A stretch of DNA of 64,000 nucleotides from Streptomyces sp. NBC_00376 (GTDB taxonomy: Bacteria; Actinomycetota; Actinomycetes; Streptomycetales; Streptomycetaceae). Below, piece after piece: positions 26,255 to 36,400 of the stretch (positions are counted from its first letter, which is position 1; each line of letters begins with the position of its first letter). The stretch is from assembly GCF_036077095.1 (NCBI RefSeq), contig NZ_CP107960.1:5332001-5396000 (forward strand), written 5' to 3'. The notes below the pieces were generated by a model. That model did no database searches, had not been told where the DNA came from, and worked only from the letters and a program-made list of their open reading frames with translations. Position numbers and translations under genes: made by a program.

Positions 26255-27496
26255 ATGGGTATCCGAATGCGATGCGAAACCTGGAACGTGTCACGCGCAA
26301 GGGCGGTGGTGCTCATTGCCGCAGCCGCGGGCCTTATCACCCGAATGCTGATCGCGGCGAATATGCCGGGCCCGGCAGATGTGCGAATCTTTCATGGTTT
26401 CGCAAAAGCGATCGTGCGGTACGGGCCCATTCGGATTTACGAACAGCCGCTGCCGGGACTGCCCGTCTACAACCATCCGCCACTGGCCGGCTGGATGCTT
26501 CTCGGGCTGAATGAACTGTCCGAACTCGGCATTCCCTTCGGCACGTTGATCAGGTCGCCCGCCTCGATCGCCGACTTCTTCTGCGCACTCGTCGTGTTCG
26601 AGATCGTGCGCAGGCGCGCTTCACTCGGTGCCGCCGTCGCCTGCGGTGTGGGCGTGGCCGCCAGCCCCGTACTGATCGCCACCTCCGGGTACCACGGCAA
26701 CACCGACGCGGTCGCCATCACCTTCGCCCTGGTCGCCGCCCACCTCCTCGTGGACCGGAAGGCACCGCTGACCGCCGGGGTGGCCGCCGCGCTCTCGATC
26801 AGCATCAAGTTCATCCCCGTGGTGGTGATCCCGGCGCTGTTCCTGGTCGCGCTGCGGGCGGGCCGGCCGGCGTTCGTCCGCTTCTCCGCCGGGTTCGCGG
26901 CCCTGGTCGCCCTCGTCTGGGGGCCGGTCCTGCTGACCGTTCCGCAGAACCTCAAGGAGAACGTCCTGGAGTACGCGGGCGGCGGCTACCGCCTCTGGGG
27001 GCTCGTCCGGTTCGCCGACCTGTTCGGCCTGCCACAGTCCTTCATCACCTTCATCGAGGGCGACGGCCACTTCCTCTTCGTGCTGGTCTGCGTGGCCGCC
27101 GGGGTCTGGCTCGCCTGGCTGCGGCCCGCGCAGCTGCCGGTCGTCGTCGCCGTCACGATGGGCCTGCTGCTGCTGCTCTCCACCGCGTCCGCGCTCCAGT
27201 ACCTGACCTGGGCCGCCGCCGGACTGTTCGTCGTCGGGTTCTGGGAGGGCGCAGCGTACAGCTGCCTGCTCGGCCTGACGGCGGTCCTCGGGTACCGGGG
27301 GCGCTCCGCCGTGCACTGGAGCGAAACGGTCCTCCACCTCGCCGAGTTCGGCTGGGTGGTTCTCGCCGCGGGCCTCGTCAGCGGAGTCCGCAAGATCCTC
27401 GCCGTCCGGCCGGAGCCGTCCGCCCGGCCGCCCGCCGGGCGGGCCCCGCTCCCGGCGCCCTGCACCTCGCAGCCCACCGACTGTGCCGTCAACTGA
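26255..27496 (+). CDS. Membrane GT-C fold glycosyltransferase (GT87/DUF2029-like)
   Basis: A ~413-aa protein with about ten hydrophobic segments. It has the early extracytoplasmic acidic loop typical of polyprenyl-phosphate-sugar-dependent mannosyl- and glucosyltransferases (NMPGPADVRIFHGFAKAIVRYG), then YNHPPLAGW and SGYHGNTDAVAI. It should transfer sugars outside the membrane from a lipid-phosphate donor. The next two genes supply a plausible donor synthase and flippase. Start uncertain: ATG at 26255 or 26189; neither has a good ribosome site. The leader at 26140-26190 is unusually AT-rich with a GCGAAATATTCGC inverted repeat. Confidence 0.8.
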   Translation: MGIRMRCETWNVSRARAVVLIAAAAGLITRMLIAANMPGPADVRIFHGFAKAIVRYGPIRIYEQPLPGLPVYNHPPLAGWMLLGLNELSELGIPFGTLIRSPASIADFFCALVVFEIVRRRASLGAAVACGVGVAASPVLIATSGYHGNTDAVAITFALVAAHLLVDRKAPLTAGVAAALSISIKFIPVVVIPALFLVALRAGRPAFVRFSAGFAALVALVWGPVLLTVPQNLKENVLEYAGGGYRLWGLVRFADLFGLPQSFITFIEGDGHFLFVLVCVAAGVWLAWLRPAQLPVVVAVTMGLLLLLSTASALQYLTWAAAGLFVVGFWEGAAYSCLLGLTAVLGYRGRSAVHWSETVLHLAEFGWVVLAAGLVSGVRKILAVRPEPSARPPAGRAPLPAPCTSQPTDCAVN

Positions 27497-27570
27497 CCCT
27501 CCCCGAAAGCGTCAGACACCGAGCACCGAGCAACAAGCACCGAGCACCGAGCGCAACTGGAGAACGTCCC

Positions 27571-29085
27571 GTGAAGGAAAGCCCGAGCCCCAGGATCGGC
27601 ATCCTGGTGGTCGCGTACAACGCCGAGACGACGCTGGAGAGGACCCTCGACCGCATTCCGGAGGACTTCCGGTCCAAGGTCGCCGAAATCCTCATTCTCG
27701 ACGATGCGAGCCATGACGCGACCTTCACCGCGGGCTGCCGCTGGTCGCAGACGGAGGGAATGCCGCGGACCGTGGTGATGCGGCACACCAAGAACCTCGG
27801 ATACGGCGGAAACCAGAAGGCCGGATACGCGCTGGCCGCCGAGCACGGACTCGACATCATCGTGCTGCTGCACGGCGACGGACAGTACGCCCCGGAATTC
27901 CTCCCGGACATGGTCGCACCCATCGAACGCGGCGAATGCGACGCCGTCTTCGGATCGCGGATGATGAAATCCGGATCCGCGCTCAAGGGCGGCATGCCGA
28001 TCTACAAATGGCTCGGCAACCGCATTCTCACCCGCCTGGAGAACACCCTCCTCGGATCGCAGCTCACCGAATTCCACTCCGGATACCGCGCCTACAGCGT
28101 CGCGGCGCTCAAGAAGTTGCCGATCCACCGGAACACCGACGCGTTCGACTTCGACACCCAGATCATCGTCCAGCTGCTCAACGAGGGGATGCGGATCAAG
28201 GAGATCCCCGTCCCCACGTACTACGGCGACGAGATCTGCTACGTCAACGGCATGAAGTACGCGAAGGACGTCGTCAAGGACGTCCTCGAATACCGGCTCG
28301 CCGTCAAGGGATTCGGCACCTGCGGCTGGATCCCCAAACCCGTCGAGTACGCGTTCAAGGAGGGCGACGGCTCCTCGCACGCCGTCATCCTGGAGAAGAT
28401 GCGCAGCCTCCCGCCCGGCCGGGTCCTCGATCTCGGCTGCTCCGGCGGCCTGTTCGCCCAGCGCCTAGAAGCCCTCGGCCACGAGGTGACCGGGGTGGAC
28501 TACGTCGAGGTCCCCGGCGTGCGCGAGAGGTGCACCCGCTTCCACCTCGCCAACCTGGAGGAGGGGCTGCCGGCCGAGATCGGTGCCGACTACGACTACG
28601 TGGTCGCCGGCGACGTCATCGAGCACCTCTCCCGTCCCGAGCGGGTGCTGGCCGAGGTCGCCGAAGTACTGCGGCCCGGCGGCCGTGTGCTGCTCTCCGT
28701 ACCGAACTTCAGCCACTGGTACTCACGGCTGCGGGTCGCGCTCGGCGTCTTCGGATACGACCGGCGCGGCATCCTCGACGAAACGCATCTGCGCTTCTTC
28801 ACCCGGGCCAGCCTGCGCCGCACGGTCCGGGACGCGGGCTACGACGTCCTGAACATCGCGTCGACCGGGGCCCCGTTCTGGGCGTTGCTCGGCGGCGGAC
28901 CGCTCCCCGCGGTCCTGGGCGGGGCGTCGAAGCTGCTCACCCGGGTCCGGCCGACGCTGTTCGGCTATCAGCATGTCGCACTGCTCACCCCGCACGCGGC
29001 CGAGACGATCATCGCTGGAGAGCACATCGATGTACAGGACATCCTCAACCGACAGTACGCCCATGCCGACCGGGTCGGCGTCTGA
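27571..29085 (+). CDS. GT2 polyprenyl-phosphate glycosyltransferase fused to a SAM methyltransferase
   Basis: A 504-aa fusion. Residues 1-240 are a DPM1-like GT2 domain: IGILVVAYNAETTLERTL, LDDASHD, KNLGYGGNQKAGY, LHGDGQY (the DxD-type site) and SGYRAYS. Residues 265-420 are a class I methyltransferase: GRVLDLGCSGGLFAQRL (motif I), YDYVVAGDVIEHL and LRPGGRVLLSVPN. The likely reaction is sugar transfer to polyprenyl phosphate, with methylation of the sugar or another substrate. The start is GTG behind TGGAGAA. Four CACCGAG words precede it at 27517-27551. Same operon as its neighbours. Confidence 0.88.
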   Translation: MKESPSPRIGILVVAYNAETTLERTLDRIPEDFRSKVAEILILDDASHDATFTAGCRWSQTEGMPRTVVMRHTKNLGYGGNQKAGYALAAEHGLDIIVLLHGDGQYAPEFLPDMVAPIERGECDAVFGSRMMKSGSALKGGMPIYKWLGNRILTRLENTLLGSQLTEFHSGYRAYSVAALKKLPIHRNTDAFDFDTQIIVQLLNEGMRIKEIPVPTYYGDEICYVNGMKYAKDVVKDVLEYRLAVKGFGTCGWIPKPVEYAFKEGDGSSHAVILEKMRSLPPGRVLDLGCSGGLFAQRLEALGHEVTGVDYVEVPGVRERCTRFHLANLEEGLPAEIGADYDYVVAGDVIEHLSRPERVLAEVAEVLRPGGRVLLSVPNFSHWYSRLRVALGVFGYDRRGILDETHLRFFTRASLRRTVRDAGYDVLNIASTGAPFWALLGGGPLPAVLGGASKLLTRVRPTLFGYQHVALLTPHAAETIIAGEHIDVQDILNRQYAHADRVGV

Positions 29086-29530
29086 GGCCGCCGTACCCCG
29101 TCCCGCCCCCGCCCCGGAGCCGCAGTCCCCGGGCGCCGCAGTCAGGAGCAAGGTCTTGACCCTCCCCAGTCTGATGCTGCTGTTGTTCGCCGTGTTCTCC
29201 TCGGCGGGCGGCCAGATCATGCTCAAGCACGGGATGAAGGGCGCGGCGGCGGCCGCGGGACACGGCGGCGGGTCCGTCGCCCTGCGTGCCGCGACCAGCC
29301 CCTGGGTCGTCCTGGGCCTGGTCGTCTTCGGGGTGTCCGCCCTCGCCTGGATGGCGACCCTGGCCAAGGTGCCGCTGTCCATCGCCTACCCGTTCAACGC
29401 CCTCGGGTACCTGCTGATCGTGCTGGCCGGGGCGACCGTGCTGCACGAACGGACCTCGATGTGGACCTGGGGCGGCTCGCTGCTCGTGGTCATCGGCCTC
29501 GTCACGGTGATGGCGGGACAGCAACGCTGA
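29063..29530 (+). CDS. Small EamA/SMR-type membrane transporter, probable lipid-sugar flippase
   Basis: A ~155-aa protein with a Pro-rich start and four membrane segments: LTLPSLMLLLFAVFSSAGGQ, WVVLGLVVFGVSALAWMA, IAYPFNALGYLLIVLAGATV and WGGSLLVVIGLVTVMAG. The patterns QIMLKHGMKG and PLSIAYPFNALGY resemble ArnE/ArnF and other small-multidrug-type flippases. It overlaps the end of the GT2-methyltransferase gene by ~23 bp, so coupling is likely. In this setting, flipping of polyprenyl-phosphate-sugar fits better than drug export. Start could be 29030 instead. Confidence 0.8.
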   Translation: MPTGSASEAAVPRPAPAPEPQSPGAAVRSKVLTLPSLMLLLFAVFSSAGGQIMLKHGMKGAAAAAGHGGGSVALRAATSPWVVLGLVVFGVSALAWMATLAKVPLSIAYPFNALGYLLIVLAGATVLHERTSMWTWGGSLLVVIGLVTVMAGQQR

Positions 29531-29593
29531 CGGCGCCGCCGCCGGGCAGGCCCAGGGCCCGTCCGGCGGCGGCGCCGCCCCGCTCCACCGCCG

Positions 29594-30511
29594 CTACTTC
29601 ACCGCGCCCGCCATCACGCCGGAGACGAACTGGCGCTGGAAGGCGAAGAAGACCGCCAGCGGGATCACCATCGACACGAAGGCGCCCGGCGCCAGCACGT
29701 CGATGTTGTTGCCGAACTGCCTGACCTGCTGCTGGAGGGCCACCGTGATCGGCGGCGAGTCCGAGTCGGCGAAGATCAGCGCCACCAGCATGTCGTTCCA
29801 CACCCAGAGGAACTGGAAGATCCCGAGCGAGGCGATCGCCGGACCGCCCAGCGGCATCACGACCCGGGTGAAGAGGCGGATCTCGCCCGCCCCGTCGAGC
29901 CGGGCCGCCTCCAGCAGCTCCCTCGGGATCTCCGCGAAGAAGTTCCGCAGCAGGAAGATCGCGAAGGGCAGCCCGAAGGCCGTGTGGAAGATGATCACGC
30001 CGAAGGTCGTCTCGAAGATCCCGACCGCGCCGAAGAGCTTGGAGACCGGGACCAGGGCGACCTGCACCGGGACCACCAGCAGCCCCACGACCACCAGGAA
30101 CCACCAGTCGCGGCCGGGGAACTCCATCCAGGCGAAGGCGTATCCGGCCAGTGAGCCGATCACGACGACCAGCACGGTCGCCGGAACGGTGATCATGACC
30201 GTGCTGAGGAGGGAGTGGGTGATCGTCGAATTGTCCAGCAGCGTGGCGTAGTTGTCGAAGGTGAGCTGGGACGGGGCCGTGAAGACCTTCCACCAGCCGC
30301 TCGCCGCGATGTCGTCCGAGCCGCGCAGCGAGGACAGCAGCAGCCCGATCGTCGGCATCAGCCAGAAAAGGGCCACCAGGACGAGGAAGATCCGCATCGC
30401 ACCGCCGCCCGCGCGGGCGGCGATCCGTGCACCGAGGGACCGCTCGGCCTTCAGCGGAGCATCGTCGGCCGTCGTGCTCGTGTTCGTGGCCGTGGTCGAC
30501 GCTGTCGTCAT
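29594..30511 (-). CDS. Sugar ABC transporter permease, MalG type
   Basis: A 305-aa inner-membrane subunit of a carbohydrate uptake (CUT1) importer, about six membrane segments. The EAA loop EIPRELLEAARLDGAGEIRLFTRVVMPLGGPA, which contacts the ATPase, is intact. It starts MTTASTTATN with an ATGA overlap to the upstream MalF-like gene, so it is translationally coupled. No ATPase gene follows; Streptomyces CUT1 importers usually borrow the shared ATPase MsiK. Substrate unknown. Confidence 0.93.
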   Translation of the reverse strand: MTTASTTATNTSTTADDAPLKAERSLGARIAARAGGGAMRIFLVLVALFWLMPTIGLLLSSLRGSDDIAASGWWKVFTAPSQLTFDNYATLLDNSTITHSLLSTVMITVPATVLVVVIGSLAGYAFAWMEFPGRDWWFLVVVGLLVVPVQVALVPVSKLFGAVGIFETTFGVIIFHTAFGLPFAIFLLRNFFAEIPRELLEAARLDGAGEIRLFTRVVMPLGGPAIASLGIFQFLWVWNDMLVALIFADSDSPPITVALQQQVRQFGNNIDVLAPGAFVSMVIPLAVFFAFQRQFVSGVMAGAVK

Positions 30512-31956
30512 CGGCGCCCCTCCTTCCGGATCCGGCGGATGTTGACGTACATCACCGGGAGTACCAGCAGCAGCAGGAGTACGGCGATGGCGCTGCCGAT
30601 CCCGAGGTCCGCGTCCGTGCCGAACGAGGACCGGTAGAGCTGGAGCGCCAGCACGTTCGCGTCGTCCTGCGAGGAACCCGGCGCGATGATGAAGACCAGG
30701 TCGAAGACCTTCAGCACGTTGATCATCAGCGTGACCAGCACCACCACGAGCACGGGCGCGAGCATCGGCACCGTGATCCGGCGGAACACCTGCCACTCGT
30801 TCGCGCCGTCCACACGGGCCGCTTCGAGGAGTTCACGAGGCAGCCCCGCGAGCCCCGCCGCGATCAGCACCATCGCGAACCCGGCCCACATCCAGACGTA
30901 GGAACCGATGATCCCGGGTGTGACGAGGGTCGGGCCGAGCCACTCGACCCCGTTGTACGGCTCCTTGAAGTTCGAGGCGGGGAGCCGGAGTCCGGCGCCG
31001 TCCGCCGAGGCGGGCAGGGTGAACGTGCCGTCCGCGCCCGCCGTGGCCGACGCGACGACCTTGCCGTCCTTGACCGCCTCGACCTCGATGCCCTTGAGCC
31101 CCAGCTCCTTGGTGTCGATGACGTTGGGCTTGCCACCGCCGCCCTTGGTGAAGTCCAGCCACGCGGTACCGGTGATCTCCCCGTTCCCCGCGGCCGCGGC
31201 CTTCGCCGGCTTCGCGTCCTTCGGCATGTTCGCCGGGATCACACCGACCAGCGGCAGCTGCACCGGCTGCCCGGCCCGCACCGGCGCCTTGGTGACGAAC
31301 GAGCCGCCGGGCCCTGCCTTGAGCGGGTGGACGGGCAGCGGGTGCGCCTTCGGGTAGCCCGCCGACTCGTTGAACGTGTCGTGCACACCCACCCATACGG
31401 CGTTGGCGACCCCGCGCTCCGGGGCGGCGTCGTACACCAGCCGGAAGATGATGCCGGCGGCGAGCATGGAGATCGCCATCGGCATGAAGACCACCAGCTT
31501 GAACGCCGTGCCCCAGCGGATCCGCTCCGTCAGCACCGCGAAGATCAGCCCGAGGGCCGTGGCGACCGTCGGCGCGAGCACGACCCAGATCGCGTTGTTC
31601 TTGACCGCTGTAAGGATGGTGTCGTCCGTGAACAGCGCCTTGTAGTTGTCGAGTCCGGCGAAGCCCGTACCGGCCTGGTCGAAGAACGACCGGTAGACGG
31701 AGTACGCGATCGGATAGACCACGAGCGCGCCCAGCAGCACCAGCGCGGGTGCCAGGAAGAGTGCGGCGATGAACCGGCGGGTGCCGGTCACACTCCTGCG
31801 GCTGCGTCCCGCGCCGCCGGCCGACGGATCGGACGGCTTCCTGGGCGCGGGCACCGACGGCTTTCCGGACGATTGCTTCCCGGACGATTGGTTGTCGGAC
31901 GATTGCTTGTCGGCGGGGGGCACCGCGTCGGCGCCCCCCGCTGCGGCTGTCGTCAT
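30508..31956 (-). CDS. Sugar ABC transporter permease, MalF type, with large extracellular loop
   Basis: A 482-aa CUT1 permease, far longer than the ~300 aa usual for Gram-positive relatives. The extra length is a ~60-aa Ser/Lys-rich cytosolic N-terminus and a ~150-residue insertion after the third membrane segment (about residues 180-345). Inside the insertion, ITGTAWLDFTKGG...KGIEVEAVKDGKVVASATAGADGTFTLP reads like an SdrD/carboxypeptidase-regulatory beta-sandwich, where E. coli MalF has its P2 loop. The EAA loop GLPRELLEAARVDGANEWQVF is intact. A 15-bp DNA triplication (31867-31911) encodes the QSS repeats near the N-terminus. Confidence 0.92.
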   Translation of the reverse strand: MTTAAAGGADAVPPADKQSSDNQSSGKQSSGKPSVPAPRKPSDPSAGGAGRSRRSVTGTRRFIAALFLAPALVLLGALVVYPIAYSVYRSFFDQAGTGFAGLDNYKALFTDDTILTAVKNNAIWVVLAPTVATALGLIFAVLTERIRWGTAFKLVVFMPMAISMLAAGIIFRLVYDAAPERGVANAVWVGVHDTFNESAGYPKAHPLPVHPLKAGPGGSFVTKAPVRAGQPVQLPLVGVIPANMPKDAKPAKAAAAGNGEITGTAWLDFTKGGGGKPNVIDTKELGLKGIEVEAVKDGKVVASATAGADGTFTLPASADGAGLRLPASNFKEPYNGVEWLGPTLVTPGIIGSYVWMWAGFAMVLIAAGLAGLPRELLEAARVDGANEWQVFRRITVPMLAPVLVVVLVTLMINVLKVFDLVFIIAPGSSQDDANVLALQLYRSSFGTDADLGIGSAIAVLLLLLVLPVMYVNIRRIRKEGRR

Positions 31957-31960
31957 CCCG

Positions 31961-33322
31961 TCAGCTCTTGTACGCCTTGGCCGCGTCGGACTCCAGCTTC
32001 GCTTGAGTCCCCGCGATGTCCTTCGGGTTCTTCAGGAAGTCCTGGAGGGTCTTCCACTCACCCTTGCCGGGCGTCCCGCCGAACGACTGCGGCGCCTGGT
32101 CGGACATGTCGAACCGGACGGAGTCACCGGCCGCGACCAGCGCCTTCGCCATCGTGCGCTGAACCTCGTTCGGGTAAGCGGCGGCGTCCAGGGCCTTGTT
32201 CGGCGAGATGAACCCGCCCTGCTCGGCCATGATCTGCGCGGCATCGGTCGACGCCAGCCAGGTCAGCAGGGCCTGGGCGCCCTTGCCGTCCTTCAGCGCC
32301 ACCGCGGCGTCGCCGCCGGTCACGACGGGGGACTCGGCGCCGACCGCCGGGAACGGGAACACCTTGGCGTCCGTCCCGATCTTCGCCTTCGTCTGCGCGA
32401 TGTTGACGCTCACGAAGTCACCCTCGTAGACCATCGCGGCCTTGGGCTGGTCGCCACCGGTGAACGTCTGGGTGACCGACGCCGGGAACTCCGTCTGCAG
32501 GGCGCCGTCGGCGCCGCCCGCGATCAGCGACGGCTTGCCGAAGAGCTCCGCGAGCGTGGTCAGCGCGGCCTTGACGGACGGGTCCGTCCACTTGATCTTG
32601 TGCTGGGCCAGCTGGTCGTACTTCTCCGGACCGGCCTGGGAGAGGTAGATGTTCTCGAACCAGTCGGTGAGCGTCCAGCCGTCCGCGCCACCCACCGAGA
32701 CCGGGGTGACACCCGAGGCGGAGACCGTCTCGGCCGTCTTCAGGAAGTCCTTCCAGGTCTTCGGCTCGGCCGCGCCCGCGTTCTCGAACGCCTTGGCGTT
32801 GTACCAGATCAGGGACTTGTTGGCGGCCTTGAAGTAGACGCCGTACTGGGTGCCGTCCACCGCCCCGAGGTCCTGCCAGACCTGCGAGTAGTTCTTGGTC
32901 AGCTGGGCCTTGGCCTCGGGACCGACCGGCTTCGCCCACTTCTTCTGAGCGGCCTGCTGGATCGCGCCGACCTGCGGGATCATCGCGACGTCCGGCGGCT
33001 GACCTCCCGCGATCTTCGTACCGAGGAAGTTGACGATCGGGTCCTGCGCCGGGACGAAGGTGACCTTGGCGCCCGTGCGCTTCTCGAACTCCTTGAGGAC
33101 CTTGACGAAGTTGGCCTGCTCGGCGCCGGTCCAGACGGCCGCGACCGAGAGCTTCTCGCCGTCCAGCTTGGGCAGGGTGACGGACGAACTCTGCTTGCCG
33201 CTCCCCGAGCCCTTGTCCGACTCGTTCTTCCCGCCGCCGTCGTCACTGCAACCGGTGAGGGCCAGGGCGCCGATGGCGGTGAACACCGCGGCGGCCCTGC
33301 TGATCCGAAGGGTTGTGCGCAT
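31961..33322 (-). CDS. Sugar ABC transporter substrate-binding lipoprotein
   Basis: A 453-aa extracellular solute-binding protein (family 1). The signal peptide runs MRTTLRISRAAAVFTAIGALALTGC, with lipobox LTGC giving an acylated Cys25, then a Gly/Ser/Lys-rich tether. The mature part has the family pattern FEKRTGAKVTFVPAQDPIVNFL and VAMIPQVGAIQQAA. It is first in a binding-protein/MalF/MalG operon, 4 bp before the MalF start. Sugar unknown; no LacI gene adjoins to hint at it. A TTGACA hexamer on the minus strand at 33399-33404 may be part of its promoter. Confidence 0.93.
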   Translation of the reverse strand: MRTTLRISRAAAVFTAIGALALTGCSDDGGGKNESDKGSGSGKQSSSVTLPKLDGEKLSVAAVWTGAEQANFVKVLKEFEKRTGAKVTFVPAQDPIVNFLGTKIAGGQPPDVAMIPQVGAIQQAAQKKWAKPVGPEAKAQLTKNYSQVWQDLGAVDGTQYGVYFKAANKSLIWYNAKAFENAGAAEPKTWKDFLKTAETVSASGVTPVSVGGADGWTLTDWFENIYLSQAGPEKYDQLAQHKIKWTDPSVKAALTTLAELFGKPSLIAGGADGALQTEFPASVTQTFTGGDQPKAAMVYEGDFVSVNIAQTKAKIGTDAKVFPFPAVGAESPVVTGGDAAVALKDGKGAQALLTWLASTDAAQIMAEQGGFISPNKALDAAAYPNEVQRTMAKALVAAGDSVRFDMSDQAPQSFGGTPGKGEWKTLQDFLKNPKDIAGTQAKLESDAAKAYKS

Positions 33323-33463
33323 TGCTTCCCCGTCTCTCACATCGTTGTGTGCGCACAGTCCTACGCCCGGCGTTCGGGTGCCGCAATACCGCTTCTCGTG
33401 TCAACTCCTTGATCGTGATGGGCTCGTGACGTGATGTCAGTGGATGTCCGGACCCGCTCCCGG

Positions 33464-36400
33464 TCAGCTGTGGACGGGTTCGAGCGGGGCTATGGGCTCG
33501 GCGTTCACCGAACGGGCCGCCCACTCCAGCGCACTGGCCAGCAGCGCCAGGTCCGTCGGTCCGTTGCCCAGTTCGCGGACCGGGCGCCGGGTCGGCGGAT
33601 CGCCCATCCGCTCCCACTCCAGCGGTACGACGGTGGGCCGCAGCGTGGCGGTACGCGGTATGCGCCCGGTCACCCGGCCGCCCTGGAACGGCGTCACCCG
33701 CCCGTCCGGATGCCCGAGCCTGCCCCGTCCGGGCGCGGGGTCCTCCGCCGACGGCGGGACCACCGGGGCGTCCAGCACGATGCGCAGCCGGGCCCCGTGG
33801 GCCAGGTCCGTGTCCTCCGTGCGCTCCGGGCGGGCGGACGCCGCGACCAGGTGGACGCCCAGCCGGCCGCCCTCCCGTGCCACGGCCTCCAGGGCCCGCA
33901 CCACGGATCCCGCGGCGGGGCGGCCGGGGCTGCCGAGCGCCGGGGCGACCAGCGCGTCGAAGTCGTCGACGAGGACGACGAGCCGGGGCAGCGGGGAGGG
34001 CCCGGGGTCCGAGGCCGGGGCGGCGGGGCGCAGCCGGAGCGTCCCGCTCATCGGGGCGTCCACGTCACCGCGCTGGTCCGCGGTGACCGGCGGGCGCTGG
34101 CCGACCATCCGCCGCGCCACCTCGTGGCGGTGGTGCCATTCGGTGAAGTCGTACGGGCCGAGCAGCTCGGCACGGCGCTTCAGCTCGCCGCCCAGCGCCT
34201 GGGCGAACTCGCGCATCCGCACCGGATCGGAGGCCACCAGGTGCATGAACGCGTGCGGGAGCTCGGTGCAGGGGCCGAGGCCCTCGCCCCGGTCGCCGCC
34301 CGCGCCGTCCACCAGCAGGATGCCCAGGAGGTCGGGCCGGGCGGCCGCGGCGAGCGAGGCGGCGACGGCCCGCAGCAGCTCCGTACGTCCGCTGCCGGCC
34401 GGTCCCTCGATGAGGAGGTGCGGGCCCTCCTCCGCCAGGTCCACGCTGACCGCGCCCCGGGGCCCGGCCCCGAGCACCACCACGGGCCGCCCGACGGCGG
34501 AGGGGGTGCCTTCGGCCGGGGCCGGGGCAGCTGCGGGCGTGTCGGCGCCCGTGTCGGCGCCCTCCGGGGCGGGGTGCCCGGCCGTGGCGGCGCTCCCGGC
34601 GCCTCGCGCGGCGATCCGGGGGGTGTCGGCGCCGCGCGGCCCGCTGACCCGGTTCGAGCCGCGCCCCGACCCGGCCGTACGCAGACTTTCGGCCCCCTGG
34701 ACGTCACCGTCGCCGGGGTACGGGGTGCGGCCCGATCCGGAAACGGTCCGCGAGCTCGGGGTGTCCCCGGGCGTGCTGCCGTAGCGCTGCCCGCCGACCC
34801 GGGGCACGGAACCGCCGGGATACGGGGTGCGGCCCGAGTCCGGGTACGGGGTGCGGCCGGAGCCGTGGGCGTCGTCGGGGGCGAAGGGGTGGCCCGGGGT
34901 GCCGATGTGGGTGGCGTTCTCACTGCCGGGGTACGGGGTGCGGCCCGAGCCGGGCGCGTATCCGCCCGTGCCGTCCGGGCCCGGCGCGCCGCCCAGCCGC
35001 TGGGCGCCGACCCGGGGAGCGGTGGAGCGCGGATACTCCGTACGGCCCGAGCCGGGGGTGTCCGTATCGGCGCCGCCCGCCGGTCCGCCCGACCAGCGGC
35101 CCGAACCGCGCACCGTGGCACCGGGCTGGTCGTCCGCGGTGGAGGCCCAGCGGGCCATCAGGGAGGCCGGGGTGGCGCGGGCCAGGCCCAGCTCGTCGAG
35201 CAGCCGGGCGGTCGTCGGGAGTGCGGCCGCCGCCGGCCGGCCGGCGGCCGTGGCGGCACCCTCCGTACGCAGCGGGGCCAGCGCCCGGCCGAACCGCTCG
35301 GCCCAGTGCGCCGACACCGCGTCCACCGCGGCGACCGTGCCCCGGCCCGCGGCCCGGCCGTCCGCCGTCCGCAGCAGCCGCAGGGCCGTCGCCACGTCGC
35401 CGCTCAGCATCGCCACCGCCCCGCACTCGCGGAACGCGATCGAGGCGTGGCAGGCGGCCTCATACGTCGCCGCGACCGGAGAGGTGGGGGTGGCGGCCGG
35501 GGTCTCGGCCAGACAGATCAGATGGATGCCCGCCGCGGCACCGGCGGCGGCCAGCCGGGCGGTGTTCTCGCGCAGCGCCGCCGAGCCCGGGTCGCCGTCG
35601 ACGACCACCACGGTGTACGGACCGGTGTACCGCTGCGCGGCCTCGGCGATCGTGGCGCGGTCCTGGCTCGCCCAGCCGGGCCCGAGCGGCCCGTCGTCCA
35701 GCCGGCGCACCAGCTCCGTCGTACGGGCGGTGGCCTGCTCGCGGTCGTACGCGAGGAGCAGCCGGCATTCCTGGCCGTGCATCGGCCGCAGATGGGGCAG
35801 CCAGCCGAGCCAGGCCCACTCGCGCCTGCGCTCCTCGGCGCTCCGGGCGCGGTCCGTGCTGATCAGCACGATCTCCAGATCGGTGGGGGAGTGCAGCGCT
35901 GCGAGCTGGGCCACCGTCGAACGGGCGAGCCCGGCCAGCCGGGTCCGCGGCCCGGCGAGGCCGAGCGAACCGGCCTCCCGCAGCCCCACCGTCACCGGCA
36001 CGGCGGGCAGCTCGGCCCGGTCCGTCGTGCCCAGCCGCACCACGAGCGCCTCGGGGTGGGCGGTGCCGCGCTCCCACAGCCGGGGGCCGGGGCCGAGCGC
36101 GGTCAGCAGCACGGCCGCCGGATCCGGCCAGACGCTCTGCGCGGCGGTCCCGGACGGCGCCGCGGGGGCGGCCGGGAACAGCGGCTCGGCCGCGCCCGTC
36201 CCGTCGGGCGCCGCCTCGTGGACGGGCTCGCCCTTGTTGCCCGCGAGTCTGCGGGCCCAGGCGCCGATCCCGCCCCGCCGGGGCGAATCCTCGCCCGGGG
36301 CCGGCCGGCCGTCGTCGGTACGCCCGTCGCCGTCCCCGTACGCGTGACCGGAACCGGACCCCTCGTGGGGGACGGGAACGGAGCCGGGGGAGACCGCCGG

